Shown here: positions 60,799 to 64,000 of the stretch, one piece after another
Position numbering within the stretch: position 1 is the stretch's first letter
How the letters are laid out: every line of letters starts with the position of its first letter
DNA from: Bacillus rubiinfantis
GTDB taxonomy: Bacteria; Bacillota; Bacilli; Bacillales; Cytobacillaceae
DNA length: 64,000 nucleotides
Direction: 5' to 3'
Assembly: GCA_000752035.1 (NCBI GenBank)
Contig: CCFE01000011.1
Location: forward strand, 344,736 to 408,735
Program-made: the position numbers and the translations under genes
The notes under the pieces: model-generated
What the model was told of the DNA's origin: nothing
Databases searched by the model: none
What the model saw: only the letters and a program-made list of their open reading frames with translations

Positions 60799-61449
60799 CT
60801 ACTTTAGCAGGTCTATTACTTGATTTAAGTCATCGGCAATCGCATAGGCATTGGTTTTCATCTCATCATTTGGAGCAATGATGTCTGGAACGATGATACA
60901 TTTGATACCGGCCCCGACAGCAGCTCGCAAGCCGTTAAGTGAATCTTCCAACACGAGTGCGGCGTCGGGTGCTACGTTGCCCCGTTTGCAGGCCTCGAGG
61001 AATATATCGGGATTCGGCTTCCCGTTCTCCACCTCTTCCCCGCTGACATAAAAATCAAAGCGATCAGTAAAACCGGCAAGCGATAAATAGTGGTTAATCA
61101 CTGCTTTGCTGCTTGACGAGGCGATACATTTTTTTATCCCGTTCTGGTCAAGAGCGGTCAATAAATTATCAGTTCCCGGCTTGACCATGATCCCTTCTTC
61201 CAGCAAAATGTTATCAAACTCCTGTCGATAATCAGCAACAATTGATGGAAACGAGAATTCCGGCCCATAAATTTCTTTCATAATGACATCACATTCATGA
61301 TCGGCCACACCGATGATTGGCTTATAATGTTCCATTGGGAAGTCGTGCCCAAGCCTTACCATCACCCGTCTCATCGCCTCATATGATGGCCGCTCAGTAT
61401 CAAATAATAACCCATCCATGTCAAAAATGGCTAACTTTACCTCTTTCAC
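60799..61449 (-). CDS. HAD-family phosphatase, beta-phosphoglucomutase-like
   Basis: 216 residues. Motif I FDMDGLLFDTE, motif II SSSSKAV, motif III GKPNPDIFLEA and motif IV VLEDSLNGLRAA. The cap domain is of the beta-PGM subclass. It dephosphorylates or isomerises a sugar phosphate. Start GTG 61449 behind GGAGGGG. It is the last gene of a run with two SIS deglycases and a PTS IID, so its substrate may be a by-product of that pathway. Confidence 0.85.
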   Translation of the reverse strand: MKEVKLAIFDMDGLLFDTERPSYEAMRRVMVRLGHDFPMEHYKPIIGVADHECDVIMKEIYGPEFSFPSIVADYRQEFDNILLEEGIMVKPGTDNLLTALDQNGIKKCIASSSSKAVINHYLSLAGFTDRFDFYVSGEEVENGKPNPDIFLEACKRGNVAPDAALVLEDSLNGLRAAVGAGIKCIIVPDIIAPNDEMKTNAYAIADDLNQVIDLLK

Positions 61450-61545
61450 TTAACCACCCCTCCTGTTTCTTGAAAAAAAGACAGAGAGAATCTCTCTGCC
61501 TTATCTTTAAAAAGCTACAATAATACGCTAAAAAATGCAAGCCGA

Positions 61546-62556
61546 TTAATAATCAAATTGACGATAGTAACGGCGCATGTCTAAATCATGACCGGTATAT
61601 TTTTCATAGTGGCGGGCCAGGCGATCAACCAACAGAGTGGAAGAAATTGTTGGTGCTAAAATCCAGCGGAATTCCTCATCGATGCCTGGTAACTCATATT
61701 CTTTCGTATCGAGGACAACGAGCTTGTCAGTATATTGACGGCAGAACTTCTCAACCCGCTCATCCAATACACGCCGCTTGCCTTCGCCTTTTACTAAAAA
61801 TACCGGAACATCTTTATCGACTAATTCTAGTGTACCATGGAAAAATTCCGAAGAAGAAACAGCTTTCGTGCGAACCCATTGCATTTCCTCTAAAATACAC
61901 ATGGAGAATAAGTAGACCTCGCCCCACATTTCTCCGTCGCCAACCCAGATATTATATGGCTCATTATAATAAGCTTTAGCAATTTCATCGGCAACCGGCT
62001 CAAATTTTTCCTTGGCCTGCAGTAGATTTTCCGGCAGTTTCGCCAATTGATCAGCAAAACGCTGATATTGCGGAAAGTCACCCGCATTTTCTAATAATTT
62101 GAAAACAAGCATAAATAATTGCATATATTCAAACTCGACGCCATTTAATGCCTTATTAGGGATGACCCAGCGGCTGGCTTTTTCCAATGGAGTTCCAGGT
62201 GTGCCAACTAATGAGCAAACGCGGATGCCTTGCTCCTGACACCACTGTGCAGCTTTAACGGTTTCTTTCGTATCACCGGACTTAGATGCCATGATCACAA
62301 TGGAATCCTTTGTTAATTGTTTATGGCCCGTTAACACAATTTCACCTGCCTGCTCGGTAAAAACAGGAATACTAGTTACTTGTTTTAACATTTCTTGAAT
62401 TGGCCACATAATCGAAATAGAACCACCAACAGAGATAAAGAAGATATTTTTAAAACCCTCTGCGGAAATCTCGTTAGCAACTCTTTCAATTTCGCCACGA
62501 GTTTCATAGGTAATCCGACCATTATTCATATACACATCACTATCAAATTTCAACAT
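61546..62556 (-). CDS. SIS-domain sugar-amine deglycase, FrlB/GfrF-like
   Basis: 336 residues from ATG 62556 (GGAGGG, 8 nt). Two SIS domains: ISVGGSISIMWP and MASKSGDTKETV in the first, VSSSEFFHGTLELVDKDVPV in the second, and a C-terminal DMRRYYRQFDY that matches the RRYY ending of E. coli FrlB. FrlB/GfrF split fructoselysine-6-phosphate into lysine and glucose-6-phosphate. Coupled to a second SIS protein and a mannose-type PTS, which supports Amadori-compound use (inference). Confidence 0.82.
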   Translation of the reverse strand: MLKFDSDVYMNNGRITYETRGEIERVANEISAEGFKNIFFISVGGSISIMWPIQEMLKQVTSIPVFTEQAGEIVLTGHKQLTKDSIVIMASKSGDTKETVKAAQWCQEQGIRVCSLVGTPGTPLEKASRWVIPNKALNGVEFEYMQLFMLVFKLLENAGDFPQYQRFADQLAKLPENLLQAKEKFEPVADEIAKAYYNEPYNIWVGDGEMWGEVYLFSMCILEEMQWVRTKAVSSSEFFHGTLELVDKDVPVFLVKGEGKRRVLDERVEKFCRQYTDKLVVLDTKEYELPGIDEEFRWILAPTISSTLLVDRLARHYEKYTGHDLDMRRYYRQFDY

Positions 62557-62638
62557 GCTGTTATCCCTCCAAATTGCAGTCTACAAGTCAATCTGCCGAA
62601 CCGTTCTGAAGCAGTACGACAGACTGCCTTTCATACTA

Positions 62639-63712
62639 TCAAACTTTGCTTTTTAACACTTTATCGAAGTCGTCGAAGATACGGACGCTTAAATCAATTC
62701 CTCTTCCGCTGGCAATTCGGTAGGAAAGGATTTGCAGCGGAATCGCCAGCAAGAGCGGGCTCAACCATTCATCAGCATCCACATCTAGGCTCAAGGTCTT
62801 GACATCCACAGCATCCGCACCCGTAGAAAGCGAGAAACAATGGGTTGTGTACGCTCCTAAATAGTCCTTTAACATTTCTGTGCGAATCGCCAGTGGGCTG
62901 TTTGTTTTGATAAAAATAAGTCCATAGGAACTGTTCACTTCTAAATACGGTCCATGCATAAAAGCTTCAAGTTCAAAGCCCTGTGTCGGTACCCGTACGG
63001 TTTCAGTAAATTTCGTTTCGCCCTCTTTCGCTGTCCCTACGGTCGGGCCGTAGCCAATCAGCGCAAAACGGGGAATGGTAGTTAGTTCAGCGGCATGCGC
63101 CGTATAAAAACTCTCTGTTTTTTCGATAATTGCCGGGATTTGCTCGATTAAGCGCGTCAGTTTTGCTGTTTCTGCAGCACCTGCATCAGTTGTTAATTCT
63201 CCGAGAGCGGTCCCAGCCGCGATGGCCATTAACATCGAAGTCAGCACCGTCGCGGTAAACCCTTTCGTGACAAAGCCAACTTTTTCAACACCGCAGCCGA
63301 TATCGATTACTGAATCGGCATGCGCCGTAATTGGGCTGTCAAGGTTAGAAGTTAGTACAGCAGTTGCTACTTTCCCCTCAGCATGAACCTTCTTCACGGC
63401 TTCGATTGTCGAATAGCTATGGCCGCTTTGCGAAACGGCGAGAACAAAATCAATCGACGGCTTTACTTTTTCATAATGAACAAAGTTAAATGGCTCTTGA
63501 ATTTCGATCGACACACCCGCCGTTTTTTCCATATAGTATTTCGCACTTAACATGGCATTAGCACTGGACCCTGTTGCCAGTACGAGCCAATTCTTTGGCT
63601 GCTTTTCACGCATTAATTCCGTGAAAGCGGCCAGCCGATCAGCTGCCTGCGCAATGATATCATGGCAAACCTGGGGCTCTTCATGGATATACGTCATCAT
63701 TGTTTCTTGCAC
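62639..63712 (-). CDS. SIS-domain deglycase, GfrE/AgaS-like
   Basis: About 357 residues from GTG 63712 (AGGTGAT, 5 nt), giving MQETMMTYIHEEP as in relatives; GTG 63721 and ATG 63718 are alternatives. Two SIS domains similar to the isomerase half of GlmS: LATGSSANAM and AVSQSGHSYSTIEA in the first, FELEAFMHGPYLEVN in the second. In Salmonella gfr, GfrE handles glucoselysine-6-phosphate while GfrF handles fructoselysine-6-phosphate. The order PTS IID, SIS, SIS agrees with that operon. Confidence 0.8.
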   Translation of the reverse strand: MQETMMTYIHEEPQVCHDIIAQAADRLAAFTELMREKQPKNWLVLATGSSANAMLSAKYYMEKTAGVSIEIQEPFNFVHYEKVKPSIDFVLAVSQSGHSYSTIEAVKKVHAEGKVATAVLTSNLDSPITAHADSVIDIGCGVEKVGFVTKGFTATVLTSMLMAIAAGTALGELTTDAGAAETAKLTRLIEQIPAIIEKTESFYTAHAAELTTIPRFALIGYGPTVGTAKEGETKFTETVRVPTQGFELEAFMHGPYLEVNSSYGLIFIKTNSPLAIRTEMLKDYLGAYTTHCFSLSTGADAVDVKTLSLDVDADEWLSPLLLAIPLQILSYRIASGRGIDLSVRIFDDFDKVLKSKV

Positions 63713-63777
63713 TCTCATCACCTGTTTCTACTCTGTGATTTGCGTTTTGACTCATTTACTTGTATGAGTAATGTCTG

Positions 63778-63870
63778 GCACTTTGTAGCTCTCTTGCCGC
63801 TAGCACTTGTAATTTTTTCCGCTTCCGCTTATAACTTTTGCCGGCAGCATTTGTAGCTCTTACCGCTGCC
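63778..63870. repeat. Four 22-bp tandem units
   Basis: Units of the form CACTTGTA[GA][CT]TCTT..CCGCT[AT]G, 22-25 bp each, fill the gap between the PTS IID and SIS genes. They are degenerate in sequence. Confidence 0.6.
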
Positions 63871-63871
63871 C

Positions 63872-64000
63872 TTACCCCAAAATACCAGTCCAGGCGCCTA
63901 AAATCCCGACTACGGCAATGCCAATCAAAATGGTGGTGGCCTTAAAGCCTTTGCCGAGCAGCCAATAAATGATACCGAACGCGGCTAATGGTAACAGCCC
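63872..64000 (-). CDS. Mannose-family PTS subunit IID, C-terminal 42 residues
   Basis: The frame enters from the right edge and ends at 63872. The residues GLLPLAAFGIIYWLLGKG, followed by an ILIGIAVVGILGAWTGILG end, match the membrane-embedded C-terminus of mannose/fructose/sorbose PTS IID proteins. IID with IIC moves the sugar across the membrane while IIA/IIB phosphorylate it. Only the tail is visible; IIA, IIB and IIC should lie beyond the window. Confidence 0.8.
   Translation of the reverse strand, partial: GLLPLAAFGIIYWLLGKGFKATTILIGIAVVGILGAWTGILG

Overview
The window reads as chromosomal DNA of an endospore-forming, low-GC Gram-positive bacterium of the family Bacillaceae. Evidence is the strong GGAGG ribosome sites, the use of TTG and GTG starts, many orthologues of Bacillus subtilis genes (ugd/tuaD, xpaC-telA, galE, gtaB, pbuG, sdhCAB, CwlC-type sporulation amidase, YocH-type 3D protein) and two sigma-K-like promoters. 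The abundance of short intergenic repeats suggests a Neobacillus- or Mesobacillus-like lineage, which is an inference. No rRNA, tRNA, prophage or CRISPR array was seen.

Layout. 0-9 kb: an edge-truncated secreted nuclease/5'-nucleotidase, a LysE exporter, UDP-glucose dehydrogenase, a 180-bp DnaA-box cluster, a copper nitrite reductase with an FNR-type box, and a D,D-carboxypeptidase. 9-11.4 kb: an EpsF/PssDE-type glycosyltransferase pair, with the first subunit split by an intact IS4-family element. 11.6-17.7 kb: xpaC-telA, ZupT, and a REP-associated transposase (RAYT) coupled to comM, whose 3' end is made of a REP-like element. 18-29 kb: a DAACS symporter, a 2',3'-cyclic nucleotide phosphodiesterase, a Nudix protein, a LysM-3D protein, GalE, two sporulation-type amidases (one fused to a glucosaminidase) and a purine permease. 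29-31.5 kb: a dehydrogenase and two small membrane proteins.

31.5-40.2 kb is an anaerobic C4-dicarboxylate module. A GlnK/GlnL-like two-component pair is divergent from dcuB-aspA-sdhCAB. A perfect Rex-type palindrome that also fits the FNR spacing lies in front of dcuB. The reading is aspartate uptake and deamination to fumarate, then fumarate reduction by a dedicated second succinate:quinone oxidoreductase.

40.3-53.3 kb, all on the minus strand: gtaB, then a catabolic run of a peptide-type ABC transporter, two sugar-isomerase-like TIM barrels, a Gfo/Idh dehydrogenase, a ROK regulator, an asparaginase and cutC. 53.7-60 kb: two exporters, a deacetylase, a GW-repeat amidase, a Gly/His-rich mini-protein and an excalibur protein. 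60.8-64 kb: a HAD phosphatase, two SIS-domain deglycases and the tail of a mannose-family PTS IID, resembling a glucoselysine/fructoselysine (gfr) operon.

The most unusual theme is repeats. A dispersed REP-like element (a TGTCC..GGACA hairpin followed by a GGTGCCAGGCACC hairpin) occurs about eight times, on both sides of a RAYT gene. There are also several unrelated intergenic tandem arrays: 16 x 51 bp hairpin units, 6.3 x 42 bp, an ATATCAGCGA array, 14-bp iterons and 22-bp units.
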